Shown here: piece after piece, positions 55,901 through 64,000 of the stretch
Layout: each line of letters starts with the position of its first letter
Numbering within the stretch: position 1 is the first letter of the stretch
Assembly: GCF_949820605.1 (NCBI RefSeq)
Contig: NZ_CATKVU010000006.1
Location: 1,906,501-1,970,500 of the forward strand
Direction: 5' to 3'
Source of the DNA: Segatella copri
GTDB lineage: Bacteria; Bacteroidota; Bacteroidia; Bacteroidales; Bacteroidaceae
Length of the DNA: 64,000 bases
Position numbers and translations under genes: made by a program
Notes under the pieces: generated by a model
What the model saw: only the letters and a program-made list of their open reading frames with translations
What the model was told of the DNA's origin: nothing
Databases searched by the model: none

Positions 55901-56003
55901 GAGACGGACAAGTCTCATACGACCAGCTCCCTCGGAATCCCCCAGGATGGGAACATAGCAAGGGTACTTGGTTGTAGCGGTGCGATATGAATCGCTTGTC
56001 CAC
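55901..56003 (+). ncRNA. ffs: Signal recognition particle RNA, small bacterial type
   Basis: RNA core of the SRP that targets membrane proteins with Ffh. The closing stem GGACAAG (55906-55912) pairs with CTTGTCC (55995-56001). The apical part reads CCAGGATGGGAACATAGCAA, with a GGAA tetraloop (55950-55953) closed by G-C and flanked by internal loops, the Ffh-binding hairpin. Size, about 100 nt, is right. Ends are approximate. tRNA-Thr begins within three bases. Confidence 0.88.
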
Positions 56004-56005
56004 CC

Positions 56006-56079
56006 GCCTCTTTAGCTCAGTTGGCCAGAGCACGTGATTTGTAATCTCGGGGTCGTTGGTTCGAATCCGACAAGAGGCT
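56006..56079 (+). tRNA. tRNA-Thr (anticodon TGT)
   Basis: Acceptor GCCTCTT pairs with AAGAGGC; D arm TAGCTCAGTTGGCCAGAGC; anticodon loop TTTGTAA gives TGT; T arm with GGTTCGAATCC. The anticodon stem CGTGA/TCTCG has a T-T mismatch in the middle. 74 nt, no encoded CCA. Confidence 0.95.
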
Positions 56080-56083
56080 CAAA

Positions 56084-56115
56084 AAGGAATCTTCTTTTAG
56101 AAGGTTCCTTTTTTT
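56084..56115 (+). terminator. Terminator of the SRP RNA-tRNA-Thr unit
   Basis: AAGGAATCTTCT (56084-56095) pairs with AGAAGGTTCCTT (56099-56110; one G-U pair), followed by TTTTT. Confidence 0.88.
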
Positions 56116-56238
56116 ATTTACATACATTTTGCTTCTATATTTCATAACATTACAGTTGAAACCTCTATTTCACGAGGATCTATCTTTAATTATATATAAA
56201 TATTTCCACCCTTTACACCTTATATAATAAAAAAGTTG

Positions 56239-56246
56239 TATTTTTG
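56239..56246 (+). promoter_or_regulatory. -7 box of the DUF4199-GT2 operon
   Basis: TATTTTTG at 56239-56246; no clear -33 TTTG about 20 bp upstream. It places transcription start downstream of the ATG at 56236 and so supports the start at 56287. Confidence 0.6.
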
Positions 56247-56286
56247 CAAATTGATATGTTACATCCGTAGAAATACAATAAAAACA

Positions 56287-56901
56287 ATGAATACAGAAAA
56301 TAACGAGAATCAGGAAGAAAAGAAAACAAACCAGCAAATGCATAAGGTTAAAACGATTATCATCGACACAGGCAAGATAAGACAAACCAAAGCATTTGCC
56401 CGGCAAGATGGTGCCATCCTCGGAGCTGTCTGGATCGTCAGTTTCGTATGTACCATGCTGGCAGTAGACCCGCAATACCAGATGCTGGGATTCATTTCCA
56501 ACATTCTCATCATAGCAACCCCATTTGTTGTGGCCAAGCGACTGAAGGCATTCCGTGACTATGCAAGAGACGGACATATCTCTTTCCGTCATGCATTCTA
56601 CTATTGCATCCAGACATTCTTCAATGCAACCCTTCTGCTTACCCTTGTGCAATATCTTTGGTTCCGTTTTATGGATACGGGGCTATTCATGAACCAACTG
56701 CAAACCAACTATCAGATTGTAGCACAAGCGTATCAGTTAACTGCAGGGGAATCTAAAGTCCTTCTTGATGCCGTCAGTATGATGAAACCGATAGCCTGGG
56801 CTTCCATGTTTATGATTACCGACCTGGTAGCAGGTGCTGTACTCAGTCCGATTATTGCTGCTGTAATGGCAAAGAAGGATAAACAACAGCATACAAAATA
56901 A
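56287..56901 (+). CDS. DUF4199-family membrane protein
   Basis: Function unknown. From the start at 56287 the product has 204 residues, an N-terminal charged region (about 1-45), and four hydrophobic segments: about 46-62 (AILGAVWIVSFVCTMLA), 68-85, 105-125 and 170-195, the usual DUF4199 layout with a long loop before the last helix. It stands 35 nt before a GT2 gene, an association I recall from many Bacteroidales, and may help that transferase in the membrane. Confidence 0.78.
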   Translation: MNTENNENQEEKKTNQQMHKVKTIIIDTGKIRQTKAFARQDGAILGAVWIVSFVCTMLAVDPQYQMLGFISNILIIATPFVVAKRLKAFRDYARDGHISFRHAFYYCIQTFFNATLLLTLVQYLWFRFMDTGLFMNQLQTNYQIVAQAYQLTAGESKVLLDAVSMMKPIAWASMFMITDLVAGAVLSPIIAAVMAKKDKQQHTK

Positions 56902-56936
56902 CAATAAATAAGAAACAAACAGATAAATACAAGATA

Positions 56937-57908
56937 ATGGATATTTCAGTAATAATTCCTCTTTTCAATGAGGAAGAGTCGTTACAAGAGCTCTTCGCCT
57001 GGATAAAGCGAGTAATGGACTCAAACGATTTTACTTATGAAGTCATCTTTGTGAACGACGGTTCTACCGACCGTTCATGGAACGTCATAGAAGAACTTGC
57101 TGAGAAGAACGAGCAAGTAAAGGGTATCAAATTCCGCAGAAACTATGGAAAGAGCCCAGCACTCTTCTGTGGTTTCAAAGAAGCGCAGGGCGATGTTGTC
57201 ATCACCATGGATGCCGATCTACAGGATTCTCCAGACGAGATTCCGGGACTCTACCAGATGATTATGAAAGAGGGATACGACCTCGTGTCAGGTTACAAGC
57301 AGAACCGTAAAGAAGGAGATCCTCTAAGCAAGACCATCCCTACCAAACTCTTCAATGCTACTGCACGCAAAGTAAGCGGCATTCACAATCTGCACGACTT
57401 CAACTGCGGTTTGAAAGCTTATCGCCTCGACGTAGTTAAGAATATCGAGGTATATGGTGAGATGCATCGTTATATCCCATATCTAGCCAAGAATGCAGGT
57501 TTTGCCAAGATAGGCGAAAAGCCTGTTCATCATCAGGCAAGAAAGTTCGGCAAATCAAAGTTTATGGGATGGAACCGCTTTGTAAATGGTTATCTTGACC
57601 TGATGACTCTCTGGTTCCTGAGCAATTTTGGCAAAAAGCCCATGCACGTATTCGGCTTCCTGGGTAGCGTCGTATTCTTCGTAGCCTTTCTATCGCTCAT
57701 CGGCCTAGGTATAGACAAGGCCATCGACCTGCACAACGGCATCTACGGACATCTCATTACCGATTCACCTTACTTCTTCATTGCTCTTGTAGCGATGGTT
57801 TTGGGTAGTCAGCTGTTCCTTGCCGGATTCCTGGGCGACCTTATCAGCCGCCAGAACCCAAACCGTAACGATTATCAAATAGAAAAAGAAATAAGATGCG
57901 GAAAATAA
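56937..57908 (+). CDS. Glycosyltransferase family 2, polyprenyl-phosphate glycosyltransferase type
   Basis: Moves a sugar from a nucleotide sugar to polyprenyl phosphate. The 323-residue product has the GT-A domain with VIIPLFNEEESLQELF at the start, VNDGSTDRSW near residue 39, MDADLQDSPDEI near 89 (DXD-type metal site) and FNCGLKAYR near 157. Two C-terminal TM helices (about 233-258 and 275-300) match DPMS/GtrB-like enzymes. It overlaps the next gene by 13 nt. Confidence 0.9.
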   Translation: MDISVIIPLFNEEESLQELFAWIKRVMDSNDFTYEVIFVNDGSTDRSWNVIEELAEKNEQVKGIKFRRNYGKSPALFCGFKEAQGDVVITMDADLQDSPDEIPGLYQMIMKEGYDLVSGYKQNRKEGDPLSKTIPTKLFNATARKVSGIHNLHDFNCGLKAYRLDVVKNIEVYGEMHRYIPYLAKNAGFAKIGEKPVHHQARKFGKSKFMGWNRFVNGYLDLMTLWFLSNFGKKPMHVFGFLGSVVFFVAFLSLIGLGIDKAIDLHNGIYGHLITDSPYFFIALVAMVLGSQLFLAGFLGDLISRQNPNRNDYQIEKEIRCGK

Positions 57909-58375
57909 TACCTTTCGTCGTTTTCATGGTTCTAGCCATGATGGGATGTACATCTCTCGACTGCCCACTCAACAATACTGTATATACCAAATACAAGTTG
58001 ATGGGCGACAATAAAACGCTAAAAGACACGCTAACGATTTCTACGAAAAAGATAGCAGGAACAGATAGTGTGCTGATCAATAAGGATGTAAACGTAGACA
58101 GTTTCAGTCTGCCTATGAGTTACAGCCTGAATGAAGACATATTGTTTTTCGAGATACATACCCTATCGAAGCAAGTATTCAAGGACACCGTGACTGTATC
58201 AAAGGAAAACCGCTCTCATTTTGAGTCGGTAGACTGCAGTCCATCGTTCTTCCATACGATAACCGATGTTAAGACTACTCACAATTACATTGACTCAATA
58301 GTCATCAATCAAAAAGAGGTAAATTATGATGCATCCAAAGCACATTTCTACATATATTTTGGCAGCCGCAACTAG
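57896..58375 (+). CDS. DUF6452-family lipoprotein
   Basis: Function unknown. The 159-residue product has a lipobox MMGC (Cys near residue 18), then CTSLDCPLNNTVYTKYKL typical of the family, and a beta-rich remainder. It overlaps the GT2 gene upstream by 13 nt and the DUF6048 gene downstream by 50 nt. The tight pairing with DUF6048 suggests a two-part envelope system. Family names are from memory. Confidence 0.75.
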   Translation: MRKIIPFVVFMVLAMMGCTSLDCPLNNTVYTKYKLMGDNKTLKDTLTISTKKIAGTDSVLINKDVNVDSFSLPMSYSLNEDILFFEIHTLSKQVFKDTVTVSKENRSHFESVDCSPSFFHTITDVKTTHNYIDSIVINQKEVNYDASKAHFYIYFGSRN

Positions 58376-59021
58376 TATGCTATCCCTATTTGCTGTTCTC
58401 CCCTGTCAGGCCCAAAGCAAGAAGAAGATCATAGAGCAGCAGCCTGACACCATACCTTTTTTTAGAGGTATGTCTGTGGGAGTTGACCTGATAGGTCCCG
58501 TACAGTTGATAGTTAGCGACTATGGGCAGTACGAAGCATCTCTCCGTATCAATCTGAAAGACAAGTATTATCCTGTTTTCGAATTGGGTTATGGAAAGGC
58601 AGATGCCAGCGATGAGGCAACCCAAATCACCTACAAGACCAGCGCTCCCTATTTCAGATTAGGTGTAGACTGGAATCTTCTGAAGAACAAACACGACGAC
58701 TACCGGCTGTTTGGCGGTTTCCGTTATGCCTGCACCTATTATGAATATGACCTGAGCGCCCCACCCGTTACAGACCCAGTATGGGGCGGCGAAACGTCCT
58801 ATGGAGGTAACGGCATTTCCTGCAACTATCATTGGCTGGAAGGTGTAATAGGTATTGATGCCAAAATCTGGGGTCCCGTCCGTATGGGCTGGAGTTTCAG
58901 ATACAAACGCCGCCTCTTCAAGAACGATGGAGAATTAGGCAACACCTGGTATGTGCCAGGCTACGGTAAACAGGGAGGTTCACGCCTTGGCGGAACATTC
59001 AATGTAACCCTAGAGATTTAA
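58326..59021 (+). CDS. DUF6048-family predicted outer-membrane beta-barrel protein
   Basis: Function unknown. The 231-residue product has a signal peptide (about 1-29, ending CQAQ) and alternating beta-strand pattern with SVGVDLIGPVQLIVSDYGQY, YYPVFELGYGKADAS and a C-terminal strand GGTFNVTLEI, as in small outer-membrane barrels. It overlaps the DUF6452 gene by 50 nt. The start may also be the ATG one codon later (58329). ApbE follows after 21 nt. Confidence 0.75.
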   Translation: MMHPKHISTYILAAATSMLSLFAVLPCQAQSKKKIIEQQPDTIPFFRGMSVGVDLIGPVQLIVSDYGQYEASLRINLKDKYYPVFELGYGKADASDEATQITYKTSAPYFRLGVDWNLLKNKHDDYRLFGGFRYACTYYEYDLSAPPVTDPVWGGETSYGGNGISCNYHWLEGVIGIDAKIWGPVRMGWSFRYKRRLFKNDGELGNTWYVPGYGKQGGSRLGGTFNVTLEI

Positions 59022-59042
59022 AGACTTAATAATGTGTAAAGA

Positions 59043-60062
59043 ATGAAAAAAAAGAAACTTATCTGGCAAATTCCATTTCTGTTGATACTTATCGTTGGTA
59101 CCATCATTATCATACGTCAGCAGCATAATACGCCCTATCAGAAAGATACCGGCTTTATCTTTGGTACCATCTATCACATTACCTATCAGAGTGATACCAA
59201 CTACCAGCAAGAGATAGAAACAGAACTCAAGAAAGTAGACCAATCCTTGTCTCCTTTCAATAAGACCTCTGTCATCACACAGGTAAACCAAGGTAAAGAT
59301 ATTGAGGTAGACGAAATGTTTACCGAAGTATTCCGCATGGCAGAAAGCATCTCAAAAGATACCAATGGAGCCTTTGACATCACGGTTGCCCCAATGGTAA
59401 ACCTCTGGGGCTTTGGATTCAAGCAGGGGGTATCTCCTACGAAAGCCAAGATAGACAGTATCAAAACGCTGGTTGGTTATGAGAAAGTAGCCCTGGAAAA
59501 GGGACGCATCATCAAGCAAAACCCTAAGATCATGCTTGACTGTTCTGCTATCGCCAAAGGATATGGCAGCGACATTGTTGCCAGATTCCTGAAAAAGAAA
59601 GGTATCAGCAACTTTATGGTTGAGATTGGTGGAGAAATTGTAGTAAACGGTGTTAGCGAGAAACAAGTGCCTTGGCATATTGGTATCAACAAGCCAACTG
59701 ACGATTCTACCAATACAAGTCAGGAAATTCAGGATGTACTTGATATTACCGACATAGCCATGGCTACGAGTGGTAACTACAGAAACTTCTATTATAAAAA
59801 CGGCAAGAAGTATGCACATACCATAGATCCCAAAACAGGCTATCCTGTACAGCATAACATCTTATCTGCAACGGTTTTAGCCAAGAACTGTGCTACAGCA
59901 GATGCCTATGCAACCTCGTTTATGGTAATGGGAATGGAGGGCGCAAAACAGATTCTGAAAAAGCATCCGGACCTCTGTGCATATCTCATCTATGCTGACG
60001 AGAAAGGACAAAACAAGATATGGTATTCACCATCTCTCAAAAACAAGATATTAAATAAATAA
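59043..60062 (+). CDS. apbE: FAD:protein FMN transferase (ApbE)
   Basis: Attaches FMN to Thr or Ser residues of exported redox proteins such as NqrB/C and RnfG. The 339-residue product has an N-terminal TM anchor (about 9-26) and periplasmic ApbE domain: DQSLSPFNKTSVITQVN near residue 70, GAFDITVAPMVNLWGFG near 109, LDCSAIAKGYGSDIV near 170, VEIGGEIVVNG near 196 and HTIDPKTGYPV (the metal-site region) near 260. The partner flavoprotein is not in the window. A Crp/Fnr gene follows after 6 nt. Confidence 0.93.
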   Translation: MKKKKLIWQIPFLLILIVGTIIIIRQQHNTPYQKDTGFIFGTIYHITYQSDTNYQQEIETELKKVDQSLSPFNKTSVITQVNQGKDIEVDEMFTEVFRMAESISKDTNGAFDITVAPMVNLWGFGFKQGVSPTKAKIDSIKTLVGYEKVALEKGRIIKQNPKIMLDCSAIAKGYGSDIVARFLKKKGISNFMVEIGGEIVVNGVSEKQVPWHIGINKPTDDSTNTSQEIQDVLDITDIAMATSGNYRNFYYKNGKKYAHTIDPKTGYPVQHNILSATVLAKNCATADAYATSFMVMGMEGAKQILKKHPDLCAYLIYADEKGQNKIWYSPSLKNKILNK

Positions 60063-60068
60063 ACTTAC

Positions 60069-60743
60069 ATGTCAACCAATAGACTATACAACAGTTTATT
60101 ATCACTCCCATTATTCCTGGGAATGACTCGCTATGACTTCCAAAATGTAGCTGGTAAAACCCGTTTTGACTTTCAAAAACTGGAAGCGGGTAAAACTATA
60201 GTTGAAGAAGGCACCAGTTGTACACGTCTATATTATTTAATCAGTGGAGATATTACGGTGATAACCCAGGCAGATGACTACGGCTATCAGGTAGAAGAAG
60301 ACATTTCGGCACCGGAATCATTCCAGCTGGAACGACTTTTCGGTCTTACCCAGCGCTTCACCCACACTTATGTGGCAAAGAACAACTGCAGCATCATGTC
60401 AGTCAGCAAGCAAGAGATCATGAAGTTATCCGATGAATATGAAATATTCCGCATCAATCTTCTGAACTTGGTCTGCACCCAATCCCAGAAGAACAACCGC
60501 AGACTGTTCAGAGTTCCTGCCAAGACACTGAGTGAGCGTCTGATTCGTTTTTTCGAGAGCCACAGCGTCCGCCCGGCAGGCGAGAAAATCTTTCATATCA
60601 AGATGACCCGTTTAGCAGAAGAGATGAATGTAAAGCGCATCTATGTATCCAAAGCCCTCAACGAACTACAGTCAGAAGGACTTATCCAGCTAGAACGAGG
60701 CAGAATCCATATCCCTGCACTGGAAAATCTCATCAAACGCTAA
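60069..60743 (+). CDS. Crp/Fnr-family transcriptional regulator (second)
   Basis: DNA-binding regulator of 224 residues with an N-terminal cyclic-nucleotide-like beta-roll (about 20-125; EEGTSCTRLYYLISGDITV) and a C-terminal winged helix (about 150-218; MTRLAEEMNVKRIYVSKALN). No Fnr-type cysteines. It is 6 nt after apbE and is probably in the same operon; target genes unknown. Confidence 0.85.
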   Translation: MSTNRLYNSLLSLPLFLGMTRYDFQNVAGKTRFDFQKLEAGKTIVEEGTSCTRLYYLISGDITVITQADDYGYQVEEDISAPESFQLERLFGLTQRFTHTYVAKNNCSIMSVSKQEIMKLSDEYEIFRINLLNLVCTQSQKNNRRLFRVPAKTLSERLIRFFESHSVRPAGEKIFHIKMTRLAEEMNVKRIYVSKALNELQSEGLIQLERGRIHIPALENLIKR

Positions 60744-60812
60744 AGAAAATATAACGACCGATAAATATAAGTTAAAAACGTTTATTATCAAGGCAATAAA
60801 GCATTTTTTTGC

Positions 60813-60820
60813 TAACTTTG
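60813..60820 (+). promoter_or_regulatory. -7 box of the M3 peptidase gene
   Basis: TAACTTTG at 60813-60820, 19 nt before the start at 60839. No strong -33. The ATG at 60809 is upstream of this promoter and not used. Confidence 0.65.
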
Positions 60821-60838
60821 CAGCTAAAAAGTAACAAT

Positions 60839-62926
60839 ATGCAAGACAATATAATACAAAATAGAACCAACCCATTCTTCGTGCCTTACAATACACCGCA
60901 CGATACAGTACCATTCGAACGAATCCGTCTCGAAGATTATGAGCCAGCATTCATGGAGGGAATCCGCCGTGATGACGAGGCTACAGACAAGATTGTAAAC
61001 GATCCGGCAGAACCAACCTTTGAGAATACCATTGCAAGAGTTGATCCCGATAAGGGCGAACACTATTACGACCTCTTGAGCCGTGTATCTAACGTTTTCT
61101 CTTGCATGATGAGTGCTGAAACCTGCGATGAGATGGAAGAGATTGCGCAGAAGATGAGTCCGATTCTCACAAAGCACGCAAATGACATCACGCTGAACAA
61201 GAAACTCTTTGAGCGCATCAAGTTTGTTCACGATCATCCAAACAGAGAACTGACACCAGAAGAGAAAATGCTCCTGGACACCAGCTATGACGGATTCGTA
61301 CGCAGCGGTGCACTCTTAGATGAAGAAGGTAAAGAGAAACTTCGCAAACTTACAGAAGAAGCCAGTATGCTCACTCTGCAGTTCTCACAGAATCTCTTAA
61401 AAGAAAACAAGGCTTTTACACTCCATATCACAGACGAAGCTCAGCTCGACGGACTTCCTGAAACAGCAAAAGCTGCCGCTGCGCATACCGCCAAAGAGCA
61501 GGAAAAAGAAGGCTGGATCTTTACACTCGATTATCCAAGTTATTCTCCATTTATGACCTACTCTACCCAGCGTGAGCTCCGCAAACAGATGTATATGGCA
61601 CGCAATACGGTATGTACCCATGATAACGAGCAGAACAACCTGGAAATCTGCAAACGACTGGTAAACCTGCGCAGAGAACTCGCTCAGTTGCTCGGTTTCG
61701 AAACCTATGCCGACTATGTTCTTCGCCACCGTATGGCAAGCAATACAGAACATGTATATAAACTTCTCAACGACCTGATAGAGGCTTATAAGCCAACGGC
61801 AGAAAAGGAAGTGGAAGAAGTGGAAGCCCTTGCCAAGAAATTGGAGGGTGAAGATTTCGAAATGGAGCCATGGGATTTCGGCTTCTATTCTCATAAACTC
61901 CAGATGGAGAAATATAATCTCGATGCAGAAATGCTTCGCCCTTATTTCCAGCTGGACAAAGTGATAGGCGGTGTGTTTGGCCTCGCCAACAAGCTGTATG
62001 GCATCACCTTTAAGGAGAACAAAGAGATACCGGTATACCATCCAGACGTCAAGGCATACGAGGTATTTGATAAAGACGGAAGCTATCTGGCTGTATTCTA
62101 TGCCGACTTCTTCCCTCGCAAGGGTAAGCAAGGAGGTGCCTGGATGACAGAGTTCCAGGGACAGTGGATAGACCATAAGGGCAACAACATACGTCCTCAC
62201 GTAAGTGTGGTAATGAACTTTACCAAGCCAACAGAGGAAAAACCTGCTCTCTTGACATTAGGAGAAGTAGAAACCTTCCTCCATGAGTTTGGTCACAGTC
62301 TTCACGGCATGTTTGCCAATACCCGCTTCGAGAGTCTTTCGGGAACCAACGTATGGTGGGACTTCGTTGAATTGCCATCACAGTTTATGGAGAATTATGC
62401 AATAGAGAAAGATTTTCTCCGTACATTTGCCTTCCACTATCAGACAGGTGAACCATTGCCAGATGAGCTCATAGAGCGCATCATGAAGAGTCGCAACTTC
62501 ATGGCAGCCTACGGTTGCCTGCGCCAGGTAAGTTTCGGATTGCTTGACATGGCATACTACACCCAGAAGAAAGAATTTACTGCCGACATCATGCCTTATG
62601 AAAAGGAAGCCTGGAAAAAGGCGATGATATTGCCACAGTTGCAGGAAACCTGTATGACCGTACAGTTCTCCCACATCATGGCAGGAGGTTATGCCGCAGG
62701 ATATTATAGCTACAAATGGGCAGAAGTATTGGATGCTGATGCTTTCAGTGTATTCAAGAAGAATGGAATCTTCGACCAGAAGACTGCTCAAAGTTTCCGT
62801 GACAACGTACTCTCTAAGGGTGGAACAGAGCATCCTATGGTTCTCTACAAACGGTTCCGTGGACAAGAGCCAACCATCGATGCACTGCTGGAACGTAACG
62901 AAATCAAGGTACAACATAAAGGATAA
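60839..62926 (+). CDS. M3-family metallopeptidase (oligopeptidase A / Dcp type)
   Basis: Cytoplasmic zinc peptidase degrading oligopeptides. From 60839 the product has 695 residues (MQDNIIQNRTNPFFVPYNTP). The thermolysin-like metal site HEFGH is at 482-486 (LHEFGHSLHGMF), with the third ligand in the following helix. An all-helical domain surrounds the channel. No signal peptide. Length fits peptidyl-dipeptidase Dcp/OpdA. It is 4 nt before the dCMP deaminase gene, probably co-transcribed. Confidence 0.93.
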   Translation: MQDNIIQNRTNPFFVPYNTPHDTVPFERIRLEDYEPAFMEGIRRDDEATDKIVNDPAEPTFENTIARVDPDKGEHYYDLLSRVSNVFSCMMSAETCDEMEEIAQKMSPILTKHANDITLNKKLFERIKFVHDHPNRELTPEEKMLLDTSYDGFVRSGALLDEEGKEKLRKLTEEASMLTLQFSQNLLKENKAFTLHITDEAQLDGLPETAKAAAAHTAKEQEKEGWIFTLDYPSYSPFMTYSTQRELRKQMYMARNTVCTHDNEQNNLEICKRLVNLRRELAQLLGFETYADYVLRHRMASNTEHVYKLLNDLIEAYKPTAEKEVEEVEALAKKLEGEDFEMEPWDFGFYSHKLQMEKYNLDAEMLRPYFQLDKVIGGVFGLANKLYGITFKENKEIPVYHPDVKAYEVFDKDGSYLAVFYADFFPRKGKQGGAWMTEFQGQWIDHKGNNIRPHVSVVMNFTKPTEEKPALLTLGEVETFLHEFGHSLHGMFANTRFESLSGTNVWWDFVELPSQFMENYAIEKDFLRTFAFHYQTGEPLPDELIERIMKSRNFMAAYGCLRQVSFGLLDMAYYTQKKEFTADIMPYEKEAWKKAMILPQLQETCMTVQFSHIMAGGYAAGYYSYKWAEVLDADAFSVFKKNGIFDQKTAQSFRDNVLSKGGTEHPMVLYKRFRGQEPTIDALLERNEIKVQHKG

Positions 62927-62930
62927 GAGG

Positions 62931-63383
62931 ATGGCAAACGAACTTTCCAAACAAACCAAGCTCGACCTTCGCTATTTGCGAATGGCACGTATATGGGCTG
63001 AAAACAGCTATTGCAAACGCCGACAGGTAGGTGCACTGGTTGTAAAAGATAAAATGATTATCAGTGATGGCTACAATGGTACACCGAGCGGATTTGAAAA
63101 TGTCTGTGAGGATAACAACGTAACCAAGCCATACGTTCTCCACGCGGAGGCTAATGCTATTACGAAATTGGCCCGCAGCAGCAATAACAGTGAGGGAAGT
63201 ACGCTTTACGTCACCGCCTCTCCATGTATAGAATGTGCCAAACTGATCATACAGTCGGGCATCAAGCGTGTTGTATATGCAGAGAAATACCGTCTGGACG
63301 ATGGTATCAAACTGATGCAACGAGCAGGAATCAAGGTAGAATGCCTCAATCCTGATGAAAAGACATCTTCTGTAGAAGATTAG
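62931..63383 (+). CDS. dCMP deaminase
   Basis: Converts dCMP to dUMP, the ThyX substrate. The start MANELSKQTKLDLRYL at 62931 is chosen over a longer frame inside the M3 gene. The 150-residue product has the zinc motif HAEANA (His71, Glu73) and PCIEC (Cys99, Cys102), and QVGALVVKDKMIISDGYNG near residue 28. Usual length for ComEB-type enzymes. Confidence 0.93.
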   Translation: MANELSKQTKLDLRYLRMARIWAENSYCKRRQVGALVVKDKMIISDGYNGTPSGFENVCEDNNVTKPYVLHAEANAITKLARSSNNSEGSTLYVTASPCIECAKLIIQSGIKRVVYAEKYRLDDGIKLMQRAGIKVECLNPDEKTSSVED

Positions 63384-63422
63384 AGATAAGATAGATAAAA
63401 CGTTAGTAAAAAGAGAATTGTT

Positions 63423-64000
63423 ATGAACATGAGTAAGAATAAGACCAACCGCTTTATGCCATTCATCATGGCATTCTGTGTTGTGATAGGTATCATCATC
63501 GGAACATTCTTTTCCAACCATTTCTCAGGAAATCGCCTCAACGTTATCAATAGTGGAAGCAACCGTCTGAACAACCTGCTCCATCTTATTGATGACCAAT
63601 ATGTAGATCCCGTGAACATCGACTCGCTGGTAGATAAGGCAATTCCACAGATTTTAGCAGAACTGGATCCACATTCCGTATATATCAGTGCTAAAGACGC
63701 AGCTCAGGCCACCGACGATCTGAAAGGCTCGTTCTCGGGTGTAGGCGTAGAGTTTGTCATCCGCCAAGATACAATACATATACAGAATGTGATACAGAAT
63801 GGACCTGCCGAGAAAGCCGGACTTTTGGCAGGAGATAAGATTGTAGCCGTAGACGGCAAGCCTTTTGTAGGCAAGATTGTAACCAATCAGGAGGCAATGC
63901 ATCGCCTGAAGGGTCCAAAGGATACCAAGGTGAAAATCGGAGTTATACGATATGGAAGCAAGAAGGTTCAGACCTTTACCGTAACCCGAGGTGAAATACC
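63423..64000 (+). CDS. S41-family C-terminal processing protease, 3' end outside the window
   Basis: Periplasmic protease cutting exported proteins near the C-terminus. 192 codons are visible. One N-terminal TM segment (about 12-32, FMPFIMAFCVVIGIIIGTFF), an N-terminal helical part (NLLHLIDDQYVDPVNIDSLV), LDPHSVYIS near residue 81, and a PDZ domain (about 100-185; FSGVGVEFVI, GPAEKAGLLAGDKIVAVDG). The Ser/Lys catalytic part lies beyond base 64000. It follows dCMP deaminase after 39 nt. Confidence 0.92.
   Translation, partial: MNMSKNKTNRFMPFIMAFCVVIGIIIGTFFSNHFSGNRLNVINSGSNRLNNLLHLIDDQYVDPVNIDSLVDKAIPQILAELDPHSVYISAKDAAQATDDLKGSFSGVGVEFVIRQDTIHIQNVIQNGPAEKAGLLAGDKIVAVDGKPFVGKIVTNQEAMHRLKGPKDTKVKIGVIRYGSKKVQTFTVTRGEI

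Noticed and set aside
60776..60783. AAACGTTT before the M3 peptidase as a fourth pectin-regulon site
   Set aside because: It lacks the ACGT half, and lies only about 30 bp before the -7 box, unlike the 54-55 bp of the three pectin promoters.

Overview
The window reads as a chromosomal segment of a gut Prevotellaceae bacterium, most like the Segatella (Prevotella) copri group. The grounds are SusC/SusD pairs, Bacteroidota promoters of the form TTTG-N19/20-TAnnTTTG in front of many genes, weak Shine-Dalgarno signals, and the family content (DUF4199, DUF6048, DUF6452, DUF4957-like lipoprotein, MutS2, ThyX). This assignment comes from family recognition, not a database search.

Bases 1-20530 are a pectin utilisation locus: a 5'-truncated pectinesterase (CE8), a first SusC/SusD/surface-lipoprotein operon (2647-9567), a PD-(D/E)XK Rpn-type nuclease with a repeat-rich 900-bp gap (9732-11479), a second SusC/SusD operon (11480-16489), and a GH28-GH43 operon (16733-20530). 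Three of its promoters carry the same AAWCGTTTWCGT element at a nearly fixed 54-55 bp before the -7 box, so one activator probably controls the locus. A second GH28 lies apart at 46983-48386.

Bases 20643-25392 (minus) are a glycogen operon (debranching enzyme, glycosyltransferase, GH57), divergent from a Crp/Fnr regulator. Bases 26387-38478 are mostly minus-strand housekeeping genes: lipid kinase, miaA, gapA, guaA, a MurU-like nucleotidyltransferase beside a sugar kinase-RapZ fusion, groEL/groES and a mannose-1-phosphate guanylyltransferase; mscL is on the plus strand. A candidate small RNA sits at 34700-34825. Divergent from the guanylyltransferase is an exopolysaccharide priming transferase.

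Bases 41809-46664 are a plus-strand operon sppA-lpxK-pnp-thiL, with lpxK and pnp overlapping by 116 nt. Next come tRNA-Phe, GH28, trmO, thyX, tRNA-Ser, a radical SAM-thiD-thiE operon, mutS2, the small SRP RNA with tRNA-Thr three bases behind it, a DUF4199-GT2-DUF6452-DUF6048-apbE-Crp cluster, an M3 peptidase, dCMP deaminase and the start of an S41 protease.

The most unusual structure is a family of intergenic arrays on a strict 22-bp period (10627-10846, 11057-11122, 40397-40669). Inside single arrays the repeat sequence changes while the 22-bp phase is kept, and two of the arrays adjoin the same 17-bp sequence GAGGGTGTGTCATAAGT, which forms a terminator-like hairpin.
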